Assembly: GCA_041689205.1 (NCBI GenBank)
Contig: JBDNGQ010000167.1
Coordinates: 1-23,329 of the forward strand
Direction: 5' to 3'
Origin: JAVVEG01 sp041689205
GTDB lineage: Bacteria; Pseudomonadota; Gammaproteobacteria; Pseudomonadales; Pseudohongiellaceae
DNA length: 23,329 bases
Part shown: positions 15,155 to 23,315 of the stretch, in pieces
How the letters are laid out: each line of letters starts with the position of its first letter
Numbering within the stretch: position 1 is the stretch's first letter
Program-made: the position numbers and the translations under genes
The notes under the pieces: model-generated
The model's database searches: none
What the model saw: the letters and a program-made list of their open reading frames with translations, nothing else
Told to the model about the DNA's origin: nothing

Positions 15155-15175
15155 TTGCTGCCTGAAGATCTGCCG

Positions 15176-15691
15176 GTGAAGCTGGCTCTGGTCTGGGCCA
15201 TGGCTCGCAACAGGGTTATCGGCCGAAACAATGCGCTGCCCTGGCACCTGCCCGAAGATCTTAAATTCTTCAAACGCGTCACTATGGGCAAACCCATTAT
15301 CATGGGACGCAAAACCTGGGAGTCTATTGGTCGCCCTTTGCCTGGGCGCTGCAATATTGTGATCAGTCGCAATCAGGATTTTAAAGCGGATGGCATAGCG
15401 GCAGTGAGTTCGTTGCAACAGGCAATAAGCCTGGCTGGACAGATTTCCCTGCGGGATGGTGTCGATGAAGTCTGTGTTATCGGCGGCGCAGAAATCTATC
15501 ACCAGGCATTGCCGCTGGCTGATCGTCTGTATCTGACCCAGGTGCATGCGGATGTTGAGGGCGATACCTTCTTCCCGGAGTTCGATCTGAGTCAGTGGCA
15601 GGAAGTCGAGCGGGAGGATTTTTCGGCTTCCTCTGCCAATCCCTGTGACTACAGTTTCCTTGTGCTGGAAAAGCGCCCTCAGGTCCACTAA
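15176..15691 (+). CDS. folA: Dihydrofolate reductase FolA
   Basis: This 171-aa enzyme reduces dihydrofolate to tetrahydrofolate with NADPH and completes the cycle begun by ThyA. It begins KLALVWAMARNRVIGRNN and has the substrate loop LPWHLPEDLKFFK with acid D28, GRKTWESIGRPLPGR for NADPH, and VIGGAEIYHQALPLADRLYLT. I start it at GTG 15176 because this gives the standard N-terminus (MKLALV-like). A TTG at 15155, touching the thyA stop, would add seven residues (LPEDLPV) that the family lacks. Its TAA overlaps the ATG of the MFS gene (TAATG), so the genes are translationally coupled. Confidence 0.95.
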   Translation: MKLALVWAMARNRVIGRNNALPWHLPEDLKFFKRVTMGKPIIMGRKTWESIGRPLPGRCNIVISRNQDFKADGIAAVSSLQQAISLAGQISLRDGVDEVCVIGGAEIYHQALPLADRLYLTQVHADVEGDTFFPEFDLSQWQEVEREDFSASSANPCDYSFLVLEKRPQVH

Positions 15692-17082
15692 TGGAGATAT
15701 CCAAAGACTTGCAAAGAGCAGTGCTGATCATGGTGCTGCTCAATGCTTTTTCCACGTCTTTAATGTTATCGGCCGCCAATGTAGCACTACCGACGATTGC
15801 CGCTGACCTGTCGCTTGATGCGGTAGCGCTGAGCTGGGTGCCGATGGCCTACCTGATGGCCAGCGCAATGTTTGTGCTGGTATTCGGTAAGCTGGCCGAT
15901 ACCTGGGGGCGCAAGCGGTTTTTCCTGATTGGCACTGTGGCTGTCATTGTCACCTCAATAGCGGCGGCATTTTCTGTGAACGCCACTATGCTGCTGAGCG
16001 CCCGCTTTCTGCAAGGGGTCAGCGCGGCGATGTTGTATGCCACGCAGATAGCGCTGGTGTCGTCAGTTTATCCCGCTCAGCGACGTGGCAAAGTGATTGG
16101 ACAGGTGGTTTCCGCCATCTATATCGGTCTGGCAGCCGGGCCTTTGCTGGGTGGTTATGCTATTGACCTGCTAGGCTGGCGGGCGAGCTTTCTGCTGCAG
16201 GTGCCACTTGCGGTCGTGGTGCTGATGCTTGGTGTCTTAAAAGTTAAAGGCGAGTGGTCAGCCGAGACCAGGACTGGTTTCGACGTGCCAGGAGCTATCA
16301 TCTATGGCCTGGCAATCCTGTTGTTTTGCCTGGGTATTTCCAGACTGCCTGCCGTTGATGGATTTATACTGATTGCCGCCTCCGCCGCTGCAATCAGCGT
16401 GTTTCTGCGTCATGCCAGACGTACTCCATTTCCGATCTGGGACGTGAACCTGTTTTTCAGCAACCGGGCATTTACGCTTTCCTGCGCCGCATCGCTGATC
16501 ATGTACAGCACCACGTATGGCAATGTCGTGCTACTCAGCCTCTACCTGCAATACCTCAAAGGCATGAGCGCCAGTGCGGCAGGCATGATAATGATGCTGC
16601 AGCCTATTACCATGGCGATTCTGTCGCCGCTGACGGGGCGGCTCTCTGATCGTATTGAGCCACGGATTCTGGCGTCGCTGGGCATGTTTATAACTGCTGT
16701 GGGTCTGCTGATGCTGGCAATGTTAAGCAGTTCCAGCAGCCTCCTGCGGGTGGCACTGGCCTTACTGATGACAGGGCTTGGCTTCAGCCTGTTTTCCTCG
16801 CCCAATGTCAACGCAATCATGGGTTCAGTGGCTCAAAAACATTACGGCAGTGCCTCTGCTGCGGTAGCCACGACGCGGCTTCTAGGTCAGCTCAGCAGCA
16901 TTGTGCTGGTGACACTGGCGCTTACTCTGGTTATGGGAAACCGGCCCATCAGCCCGGAGAACTATCCTCAACTGGAGCAGTCAATCCGTTTAAGTTTCAG
17001 CATTGCCGCGGCTTTATGTATCCCCGGCATCCTGCTGTCATTACTACGCGGACGCATTCATACGGCAAACAACGCAATATGA
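15691..17082 (+). CDS. MFS transporter, DHA2 (EmrB/QacA-like) type
   Basis: This 463-aa inner-membrane protein has many hydrophobic segments (13-14 by eye), consistent with the 14-segment DHA2 drug:proton antiporters. Motif A is visible (GKLADTWGRKR, 66-76) between segments 2 and 3, and the antiporter motif C region GLAAGPLLGGYAIDLLGW follows in segment 5. The N-terminus carries AANVALPTIAADL, the DHA2-type motif D1. Members export lipophilic drugs, dyes or metabolites using the proton gradient; no substrate can be assigned. It overlaps folA by one base (TAATG) and ends the lgt-thyA-folA operon. No matching membrane-fusion (EmrA) gene is adjacent. Confidence 0.9.
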   Translation: MEISKDLQRAVLIMVLLNAFSTSLMLSAANVALPTIAADLSLDAVALSWVPMAYLMASAMFVLVFGKLADTWGRKRFFLIGTVAVIVTSIAAAFSVNATMLLSARFLQGVSAAMLYATQIALVSSVYPAQRRGKVIGQVVSAIYIGLAAGPLLGGYAIDLLGWRASFLLQVPLAVVVLMLGVLKVKGEWSAETRTGFDVPGAIIYGLAILLFCLGISRLPAVDGFILIAASAAAISVFLRHARRTPFPIWDVNLFFSNRAFTLSCAASLIMYSTTYGNVVLLSLYLQYLKGMSASAAGMIMMLQPITMAILSPLTGRLSDRIEPRILASLGMFITAVGLLMLAMLSSSSSLLRVALALLMTGLGFSLFSSPNVNAIMGSVAQKHYGSASAAVATTRLLGQLSSIVLVTLALTLVMGNRPISPENYPQLEQSIRLSFSIAAALCIPGILLSLLRGRIHTANNAI

Positions 17083-17237
17083 CTGCCTGGCTGCAGTTCA
17101 TCGCATTGCAGATAGTTCCTATCCACAGACTGGTGGCATTAATTAAAAAAGAGTGTTAGTTTCCAGATAGCTGTACGGAAGTGCAGTGACAAGTCTGAGT
17201 AATATCAGTAACTCAACCGAATTGGAGGAAATGATTT

Positions 17238-17309
17238 ATGTGGACAAAACCTGCTTATGAGAACATCCGTCTGGGCTTCGAAATTACTATGTATTTCAAG
17301 ACCCGTTAA
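17238..17309 (+). CDS. pqqA: PqqA, PQQ precursor peptide
   Basis: This 23-residue peptide begins MWTKPAYENI and contains the invariant Glu15 and Tyr19 in FEITMYF. These two side chains are joined by PqqE (with PqqD) and become pyrroloquinoline quinone; the rest is removed. GGAGG lies 9 bases before the ATG, the best ribosome site in the operon. A different ATG 7 bases upstream opens a 9-codon frame and is not used. It is the first gene of pqqABDEC. Two strong hairpins follow before pqqB, so pqqA message can be made in excess of the enzymes. Confidence 0.97.
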   Translation: MWTKPAYENIRLGFEITMYFKTR

Positions 17310-17322
17310 GACAATGCTCAGT

Positions 17323-17341
17323 TGGCAGCCCCTGGCTGCCA
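17323..17341 (+). other. First hairpin of the pqqA-pqqB gap
   Basis: TGGCAGCC and GGCTGCCA form a perfect 8-bp stem with loop CCT, starting 13 bases after the pqqA stop. It has no T-run and probably protects the 3' end of a short pqqA message. Confidence 0.6.
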
Positions 17342-17346
17342 GCACC

Positions 17347-17374
17347 AAACGCCAGGATTTCCTGGCGTTTATCT
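17347..17374 (+). terminator. Second hairpin of the pqqA-pqqB gap, likely attenuator
   Basis: AAACGCCAGG and CCTGGCGTTT form a perfect 10-bp stem with loop ATTT (17347-17370), followed by ATCTTTT. This is a weak-to-moderate intrinsic terminator that should stop part of transcription after pqqA and let the rest reach pqqB 37 bases later. Confidence 0.6.
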
Positions 17375-17407
17375 TTTCAGAACCTGTCGATTTACCGAGA
17401 TTACCCT

Positions 17408-18322
17408 ATGTTTGTCCGTATCCTTGGTGCCGCCGCCGGAGGCGGATTCCCGCAATGGAACTGTAATTGCCGTATGTGCCACGGAGTACGTCAGGGCACG
17501 ATTAAGGCGTCGCGCCGAACCCAGTCTTCTATCGCCATCAGTGCCGACGCAGAGAGCTGGGTATTATTTAATACTTCCCCCGATATCCTGGCCCAACTGG
17601 CCGCTTTCCCGGCTCTGCAGCCTGCACGAAGCCTGCGTGATACTGCGATCACTGCGATTGTGTTTATGGATTCGCAGATTGACCACACTACCGGCCTGTT
17701 GATGTTGCGCGAAGGCTGCCCTCATCAGGTCTATTGCAGTGATATGGTGTACGAAGATCTGTCAACGGGGTTCCCGCTGTTCAAGATGCTCAAGCATTGG
17801 AACGGCGGCATTAACCATCACCCTATTCCGCTGGATGGCAGCAGTTTTACTATCGCTGGAATCGAGGGTCTCGCCTTCACCGCAATACCGGTGGAAGGTA
17901 AAGCACCGCCCTATTCACCGCATCGACATAATCCTCATAGCGGCGACAATATCGGCATAAAAGTGACTGATACCCGCAGCGGTAAAAACCTGTTCTATGC
18001 GCCAGGGCTGGGTGAGCTGAGCGCAACAACCGTTGATTTAATGACTGCGGCGGATTGTCTGCTGGTCGATGGTACGTTCTGGCAGGAAGATGAAATGGCC
18101 AGCGTCGGTCTTGGTGATCGTAAAGCTGCCGATATGGGGCACCTGCCTCAATCAGGCCCAGGCGGCATGATTGAGGTGCTGCGTCCCATGCCGCGGCCGC
18201 GTAAGATTCTCATTCATATCAATAACACTAACCCTATTCTGGATGAAGAATCCGAACAGCGTGCAATTTTAAAAGCGGAAGGTATTGAAGTGGCCTACGA
18301 CGGAATGGAAATTTCACTATGA
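17408..18322 (+). CDS. pqqB: PqqB
   Basis: This 304-aa protein of the metallo-beta-lactamase fold has the usual PqqB length. Landmarks are MFVRILGAAAGGGFPQWNCN at the N-terminus, the Cys-rich CNCRMCH (19-25, near the second metal site of known PqqB structures), MDSQIDHTTGLL in place of the standard HxHxDH motif, and LLVDGTFWQEDEM near the C-terminus. PqqB is thought to act late, as an oxygenase hydroxylating the intermediate before PqqC. Its stop overlaps the start of pqqD (ATGA). The ribosome site is weak; expression probably depends on read-through past the upstream hairpins. Confidence 0.97.
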   Translation: MFVRILGAAAGGGFPQWNCNCRMCHGVRQGTIKASRRTQSSIAISADAESWVLFNTSPDILAQLAAFPALQPARSLRDTAITAIVFMDSQIDHTTGLLMLREGCPHQVYCSDMVYEDLSTGFPLFKMLKHWNGGINHHPIPLDGSSFTIAGIEGLAFTAIPVEGKAPPYSPHRHNPHSGDNIGIKVTDTRSGKNLFYAPGLGELSATTVDLMTAADCLLVDGTFWQEDEMASVGLGDRKAADMGHLPQSGPGGMIEVLRPMPRPRKILIHINNTNPILDEESEQRAILKAEGIEVAYDGMEISL

Positions 18323-18603
18323 GTTTTGATCTGCAAAAAGCCCCGTTCAGTATAAATCCAAGATATCGCCTGCAGTGGGAAGAAGCCCAGCAATGCCATG
18401 TGCTGCTGTATCCAGAAGGTCTGGTAAAGCTGAGTGACAGCGCCGCTGAGGTACTCGGCCGTTGCCAGACAGTTACGACGTCCGAGGCACTGATTAAAGA
18501 GCTGCAGCAGGCTTATCCGACGGCTGATACCATTGTCGATGATGTGAATGAATTTCTGCAGCATGCACAGCAACAGGAATGGATTCTTCGTTATGGAGAT
18601 TAA
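18319..18603 (+). CDS. pqqD: PqqD, PqqA chaperone
   Basis: This 94-aa protein is a RiPP recognition element. It binds PqqA and presents it to the radical SAM enzyme PqqE. The sequence FSINPRYRLQWEEAQQCHVLLYPEGLVKLSDSAAEVL and the helix with VDDVNEFLQHA are typical of PqqD. The start overlaps the pqqB stop by four bases, and the last 11 bases overlap pqqE, so translation of B, D and E is coupled. Placing D directly before E fits their physical complex. Confidence 0.96.
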   Translation: MSFDLQKAPFSINPRYRLQWEEAQQCHVLLYPEGLVKLSDSAAEVLGRCQTVTTSEALIKELQQAYPTADTIVDDVNEFLQHAQQQEWILRYGD

Positions 18604-19801
18604 ATTATTGAGCACTGAAACCACTGCAGTTAAGGAGAAAGCCAATATCCCGATGTGGCTGCTTGCGGAGCTGACCTATGCCTGTCCGCTGCAATGCCCC
18701 TATTGTTCCAACCCGCTGGAACTGTCCGCTTCACGCAAGCAGGAACTGAGCACCGAGGAGTGGCTGTCAGTGATGCAGCAGGCGCGTAAACTGGGTGCGG
18801 TACAGCTCGGTTTCTCAGGTGGCGAACCGCTGGTGCGTGATGACCTGGAAGTACTGATCAGCGCCGCCAGTAAGATGGGTTTTTACTGCAATCTGATTAC
18901 TTCGGCCGTAGGTCTGAATGCTGAGAAGATAAGTGCCTTCAAGAAGGGCGGTTTAAACCATATTCAGATCAGTTTTCAGGGCAGTGACCGGGACACAAAC
19001 GCCAGATTCGGTGGCTCTGACACCTTTGAGCAGAAGCTGGCGATGACAAAGGAAGTGATTCGACAGGGTGTCCCGCTGGGGCTGAACTTCGTGTTACATC
19101 GTCATAATATTCATCAGGTTGCTGATTTTCTGGCGCTGGCTGAAGAGCTGGGCGCCGAATTTGTAGAGCTGGCTAATACACAGTATTACGCCTGGGCACT
19201 GCATAACCGGGAGCAGTTGATGCCGAGCCGGCAGCAGCTGGAGGACGCGGAAGCTGCCACCAATGCGTTCAGAGCCGCACATACCGGCAAGATGAAGGTG
19301 TTTTTTGTCGCGCCTGATTATTACGATGACAGACCCAAAAGATGCAGCAACGGCTGGGGCACAACCTTTATAACGGTGACCCCTGAAGGCGAAGTGCTGC
19401 CTTGCCAGTCTGCCAAAGTCATCCCTGGCATTAGTATTCCCAGCGTGCGTGGACAGACCTTGCATGAGATCTGGCATCACTCCGATATGTTCCAACGTTT
19501 TCGTGGCACGGCCTGGATGAAAGAACCCTGCGCCAGCTGTCCGGAACGCGAAATCGATCTGGGTGGTTGTCGCTGCCAGGCGCTGATGCTGACCGGTGAT
19601 GCCGCCAATACTGACCCCGTCTGCAGCCTCTCGCCTTTGCATCATCTGATCACCGATGTCGTTGATGCGGCGCAGGGCCATATGCCTGCAGGAGTTTCTG
19701 CAGGAGTGCCTGCAGGAGTATCTGCGCCGATAGAAGCACGACCCTTATTGTTTCGAAATACCAGAAACGCTAAAAAAATTGCCACTGCCAGGGAAGAATA
19801 A
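18593..19801 (+). CDS. pqqE: PqqE, radical SAM PqqA cross-linking enzyme
   Basis: This protein of about 402 aa links Glu15 and Tyr19 of PqqA. Its radical SAM cluster motif CxxxCxxC is C31, C35 and C38 (CPLQCPYC), followed by GGEPLVRDD. The SPASM domain holds auxiliary-cluster cysteines: RCSNGWG, LPCQSAKV, PCASCPERE, GGCRCQA and DPVCSLS. I start it at ATG 18593 because an upstream in-frame ATG at 18548 lies inside pqqD and adds residues the family lacks. After the SPASM domain is an unusual tail of about 40 residues with a repeated (P/S)AGV unit encoded by a 12-base tandem repeat. Confidence 0.96.
   Translation: MEIKLLSTETTAVKEKANIPMWLLAELTYACPLQCPYCSNPLELSASRKQELSTEEWLSVMQQARKLGAVQLGFSGGEPLVRDDLEVLISAASKMGFYCNLITSAVGLNAEKISAFKKGGLNHIQISFQGSDRDTNARFGGSDTFEQKLAMTKEVIRQGVPLGLNFVLHRHNIHQVADFLALAEELGAEFVELANTQYYAWALHNREQLMPSRQQLEDAEAATNAFRAAHTGKMKVFFVAPDYYDDRPKRCSNGWGTTFITVTPEGEVLPCQSAKVIPGISIPSVRGQTLHEIWHHSDMFQRFRGTAWMKEPCASCPEREIDLGGCRCQALMLTGDAANTDPVCSLSPLHHLITDVVDAAQGHMPAGVSAGVPAGVSAPIEARPLLFRNTRNAKKIATAREE
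19685..19726 (+). repeat. 12-base tandem repeat inside the pqqE 3' end
   Basis: The unit (C/T)CTGCAGGAGT(T/G/A) occurs three times in a row at 19685, 19697 and 19709, with a partial fourth copy at 19721. It encodes PAGV-SAGV-PAGV-SA. Because 12 is divisible by three, copy number can change without breaking the frame. Confidence 0.85.
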
Positions 19802-19804
19802 TTG

Positions 19805-20545
19805 ATGACCTCAACTCCCTGGAGCCGCGAAGAGTTTGAACAACGCCTGCGTGATAAAGGGCGTTTTTATCATATCCACCACCCTTTTCATGTAGCGATG
19901 AACAGTGGTCAGTGCAACCGCGAACAGATTCAGGGCTGGGTTGCCAACCGCTTTTACTACCAGACCAGTATTCCCATAAAAGATGCCGCTATTCTCGCCA
20001 ATTGTCGTGACCGCGATGTGCGCAGAGAGTGGATCCAGCGCATTCTTGACCATGATGGGCTGAAGGGCGAAGAAGGTGGCATTGAAGCCTGGCTGCGGCT
20101 GGGTGAGGCGGTAGGGTTAAATCGGGCAGAAGTCCAATCTCAGCAGCATGTACTGCCTGGTGTGCGGTTTGCCTGCGATGCCTATGTGAATTTTGCTCGC
20201 CAGGCTACCTGGCAGGAGGCCGCCTGTTCTTCGTTGACCGAATTATTTGCTCCTGAAATCCATCAGAAACGCCTGGACAGTTGGCCGCAGCACTACCCCT
20301 GGATTGATATGGAAGGTTATAACTACTTCCGCAATCGTCTCACTGAAGCGCGTCGCGATGTGCAGCATGGGCTGGAAATTACGCTTTCCTGGTTTGCCAC
20401 CCGTGAACAGCAGGAACGGGCGCTGGACATCCTGCAGTTCAAACTGGATGTATTGTGGACCATGCTGGATGCGATGCAGATGGCGTATGTTTACCAGCAA
20501 CCGCCCTATCATGGCTGCAGGCCTGCCGCAGTCGGGTTGTCATGA
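19805..20545 (+). CDS. pqqC: PqqC, pyrroloquinoline-quinone synthase
   Basis: This 246-aa cofactorless oxidase performs the last step, ring closure and eight-electron oxidation to PQQ. Visible family segments are YHIHHPFHVAMNSG (22-35), QGWVANRFYYQTSIPIKDAA (43-62, with K60), and RILDHDG with H83, which correspond by eye to active-site residues of the Klebsiella enzyme. The C-terminal helices include LQFKLDVLWTMLDAM. ATG 19805 is preferred over the TTG just before it; GGGAAG lies upstream. It comes last, after pqqE, whereas pqqC usually sits between pqqB and pqqD. Confidence 0.97.
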   Translation: MTSTPWSREEFEQRLRDKGRFYHIHHPFHVAMNSGQCNREQIQGWVANRFYYQTSIPIKDAAILANCRDRDVRREWIQRILDHDGLKGEEGGIEAWLRLGEAVGLNRAEVQSQQHVLPGVRFACDAYVNFARQATWQEAACSSLTELFAPEIHQKRLDSWPQHYPWIDMEGYNYFRNRLTEARRDVQHGLEITLSWFATREQQERALDILQFKLDVLWTMLDAMQMAYVYQQPPYHGCRPAAVGLS

Positions 20546-20582
20546 GGAAAATGGCCTGCATGAATAAGATGGCGTGAACTAG

Positions 20583-21596
20583 ATGGACCCCTTCACCCAG
20601 GGTGTGGTGGGCGCATTCGCTGCGCAGACTGCGGCTAAACCCCGGCTTTTTGCTAAAGCAGCTGTCATTGGGGCTCTTGGAGGAATGGCGCCGGATCTGG
20701 ATGTACTGATCTCATCGCCCACGGACCCTCTGCTGTTTCTGGAATATCACCGCCATTTCACCCATTCTTTATGGTTTATTCCGATAGGTGGAATGCTGAC
20801 GGGCGTGGTTCTTTTTGGGATTCTGGGCAAGTGGTGGGGATTAAAACTCCAGCAGTGCCTGTTATGGAGCACTCTGGGTTATGCCACTCACGGCCTGCTC
20901 GACGCCTGCACCTCCTATGGCACGCAACTGTTGTGGCCGCTTAAAGATTATCGCTATGCCTGGGACGTAATATCAGTTGTCGATCCTCTGTTCACCCTGC
21001 CATCGGCTGCTTTGCTGATCCTTGCCGCGCGCAGCAAAAGCACGCGCTATCTGCTGTTCGGAATCATCTGGATGACCATGTATATAACGGCTGCAGCAGT
21101 TCAGCATCAACGGGCAATGGCTATGGGGCATGAACTGGCAGCCAGTCGCGGTCATCAAACTGATCATCTGTCAGTAAAACCGAGCTTTGGCAATATTGTG
21201 GTGTGGAAGTTGATCTACGAACGCAACGATGTCTTCCATGTCGATGCGCTTAAGCCTGGGATTTTTAACAAAGTGGTCTGGGCTGGCGAGAGCATCAGCA
21301 AGCTTGATGTGAAGCGGGATTTTCCCTGGCTGACCCCCGATACCCAACAGGCACGCGATATTGAGAGTTTCGCGAAATTTTCCTCCGGCTATATTGCGCT
21401 GGATCCGGATAATCCCAACCGTATTGCTGATATCCGTTATTCGCTGCTGCCTCAGAATCTTGAGCCCCTGTGGGGTATCGAACTGTCAAGAGATGCCAAT
21501 CCAGAGCAGCATGTGCACTACTACACGCAGCGGAACGGCAGTCGGGAAGCTCTGCCCGCCTTGCTCAACATGATTGCAGAGGATGGCGAGCAGTAG
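20583..21596 (+). CDS. YdjM-family (DUF457) membrane protein, putative metal-dependent hydrolase
   Basis: This 337-aa protein begins MDPFTQGVVGA and has the family's conserved polar motifs near membrane segments: APDLD (36-40), HRHFTHS (56-62) and HGLLDACTSYGT (103-114), probable metal or phosphate-contacting residues. Four to five hydrophobic segments fill the first 180 residues, and the remaining 150 or so are soluble. Members are annotated as inner-membrane metal-dependent hydrolases; the substrate is not known. It follows pqqC by 37 bases on the same strand and could be co-transcribed, but has no known role in PQQ synthesis. The ribosome site is poor. Confidence 0.85.
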   Translation: MDPFTQGVVGAFAAQTAAKPRLFAKAAVIGALGGMAPDLDVLISSPTDPLLFLEYHRHFTHSLWFIPIGGMLTGVVLFGILGKWWGLKLQQCLLWSTLGYATHGLLDACTSYGTQLLWPLKDYRYAWDVISVVDPLFTLPSAALLILAARSKSTRYLLFGIIWMTMYITAAAVQHQRAMAMGHELAASRGHQTDHLSVKPSFGNIVVWKLIYERNDVFHVDALKPGIFNKVVWAGESISKLDVKRDFPWLTPDTQQARDIESFAKFSSGYIALDPDNPNRIADIRYSLLPQNLEPLWGIELSRDANPEQHVHYYTQRNGSREALPALLNMIAEDGEQ

Positions 21597-21761
21597 CGTA
21601 CACCGCGTTTTTCATGGTCAGGCGATCACGCTATCTTAGACATGCCTATCTATCGTACCCGGGTAAATCCGGTTTGCTTTACAGGGAATTGGCGATAGAC
21701 ATCTTCAACCTGACCTTTACTATGAACCATTGGCTCGGGAGAGCTTTCAGGGAGAAGTCTG

Positions 21762-23315
21762 GTGATTAAGACAGCAACAGAGGAACGGATAAAGCGCTTG
21801 AAGGTTCATCTTGAGCGCGAAAATCCGGCCATGGCGCGGGCCGTTGAGCATTTTCAGGAACTTGATGATGTCGCGCGAAAGCTTGGTTTCATGGCTGCCG
21901 ATGAGTCCTATGCCACAAAAATCTCGTGGTGGCCGGTGGTGGCTGTACTCGGCACCTATTCTGCGGGTAAATCGACTTTTATCAATGAGTTCCTGGGGCA
22001 GCAGTTGCAGCGTACCGGCAACCAGGCCGTTGACGATAAATTTACGGTCATCTGCTATGGACCTGAGCCGCAGGCCAGACAGCTGCCAGGCATGGCGCTG
22101 GACAGTGATCCGCGCTTTCCGTTTTATAGAATAAGCCAGAATATCACCACAGCTGCGACGGGTGAGAGTAAGCGCATTGATGCCTATCTGCAGCTGAAAA
22201 CCTCTAATTCTGAACAGCTGCGCGGCAGAATTCTTATTGATTCACCGGGTTTTGATGCTGATCCGCAGCGCAATTCAACGCTGCTGATTACCGATCACAT
22301 CATCGGCCTTTCTGATCTGGTGCTGGTGTTTTTCGATGCCCGCCATCCAGAGCCTGGCGCGATGACCGACACCCTCAAACACCTGGTCGCTGATACGATC
22401 AACCGCCAGGATGCTGATAAATTCCTGTATATCCTGAATCAGATTGATAATACGGTGCGTGAAGACAATCCCGAAGAGGTGGTGGCATCCTGGCAACGGG
22501 CGCTGGCTCAATCGGGTCTTACGGCGGGACGCTTCTATCGCATTTATGCTGAAAGCGCTGTTAATCCTGATGCCAATGAGCAGCTGTACCGGCGTGTAAA
22601 GGGAAAGCGTGATGAGGATATGGAAGACATTCGCTCCCGTATAGCCCAGCTGGATGTGGACCGTGCCTATCGGATTGCCGGTATGCTTGAAGAGAGCGGC
22701 AAACACCTGCGTGATGTCCTGGTGCCGCGCTTGATTGACTTCCGTCGAAAATGGCTGAAGCGTTCGCGCTGGACCAACACTGTTGTATTTCTAATGCTGG
22801 CGACCGGTTTTGTCTGGTGGAGCCTGGCGGCAAATGCCTGGGATGGGCTGGTGTTCCTGCCACTCGCCGACATGGAGCCGGCGTTTCAGCTGATTTTTGT
22901 TGCGGTTGTGCTGGTGCTGGCAGCGCTGTTGTACAGTCAGATCAGAATATGGACTGGCCGCTCAGTGCTCAATAGAATCAAGCGGGATAACAGTCTCGGC
23001 AAGGACCGTTTGCCTCTGGCCAGTGCATTTGAGACCAACCTTTACGCCTGGTGGCAGTCTGCGGTTGCAGCGCGGCCTCATCGCTGGTCTACCGGCCTGC
23101 GGCGCAGGCTGGATCGATTAATCGCCAGCGCCGATACGCTGGTGCAGGAATTGAATGACCGTTTTACCCGTCCGTCCGGGACAGATGGCAGTAACGGTCT
23201 TAAACGCACTAATGGAGCTGACAGCGGGACTGCGGCCGCTACCTCTGAAAGCAGTACCACGCACCACAAGCACAGTGGCAGCAACGGCAAAGACGCAGAT
23301 CAGACTTTGCGCTGA
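21762..23315 (+). CDS. Dynamin-like (EHD-type) membrane GTPase
   Basis: This 517-aa protein has a dynamin-family GTPase domain: P-loop GTYSAGKST (64-72), a switch region with QAVDDKFTV (88-96, Thr95 as candidate G2), G3 DSPG (160-163) and G4 NQID (226-229). Around these is an N-terminal helical segment and after them a helical region to about 335. Two membrane segments follow (about 339-358 and 375-392), then a soluble part and a polar, Ser/Thr/Gly-rich tail of about 50 residues. Bacterial dynamin-like proteins remodel or repair membranes; this one is anchored rather than peripheral. The GTG start has GGGAGAA 7-8 bases upstream. A 165-base gap separates it from the DUF457 gene, so it may have its own promoter. 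No partner DLP gene is in the window. Confidence 0.9.
   Translation: MIKTATEERIKRLKVHLERENPAMARAVEHFQELDDVARKLGFMAADESYATKISWWPVVAVLGTYSAGKSTFINEFLGQQLQRTGNQAVDDKFTVICYGPEPQARQLPGMALDSDPRFPFYRISQNITTAATGESKRIDAYLQLKTSNSEQLRGRILIDSPGFDADPQRNSTLLITDHIIGLSDLVLVFFDARHPEPGAMTDTLKHLVADTINRQDADKFLYILNQIDNTVREDNPEEVVASWQRALAQSGLTAGRFYRIYAESAVNPDANEQLYRRVKGKRDEDMEDIRSRIAQLDVDRAYRIAGMLEESGKHLRDVLVPRLIDFRRKWLKRSRWTNTVVFLMLATGFVWWSLAANAWDGLVFLPLADMEPAFQLIFVAVVLVLAALLYSQIRIWTGRSVLNRIKRDNSLGKDRLPLASAFETNLYAWWQSAVAARPHRWSTGLRRRLDRLIASADTLVQELNDRFTRPSGTDGSNGLKRTNGADSGTAAATSESSTTHHKHSGSNGKDADQTLR

Noticed and set aside
15038..15688. Minus-strand ORF of 216 codons
   Set aside because: It is antisense to thyA and folA and has no recognisable motif.
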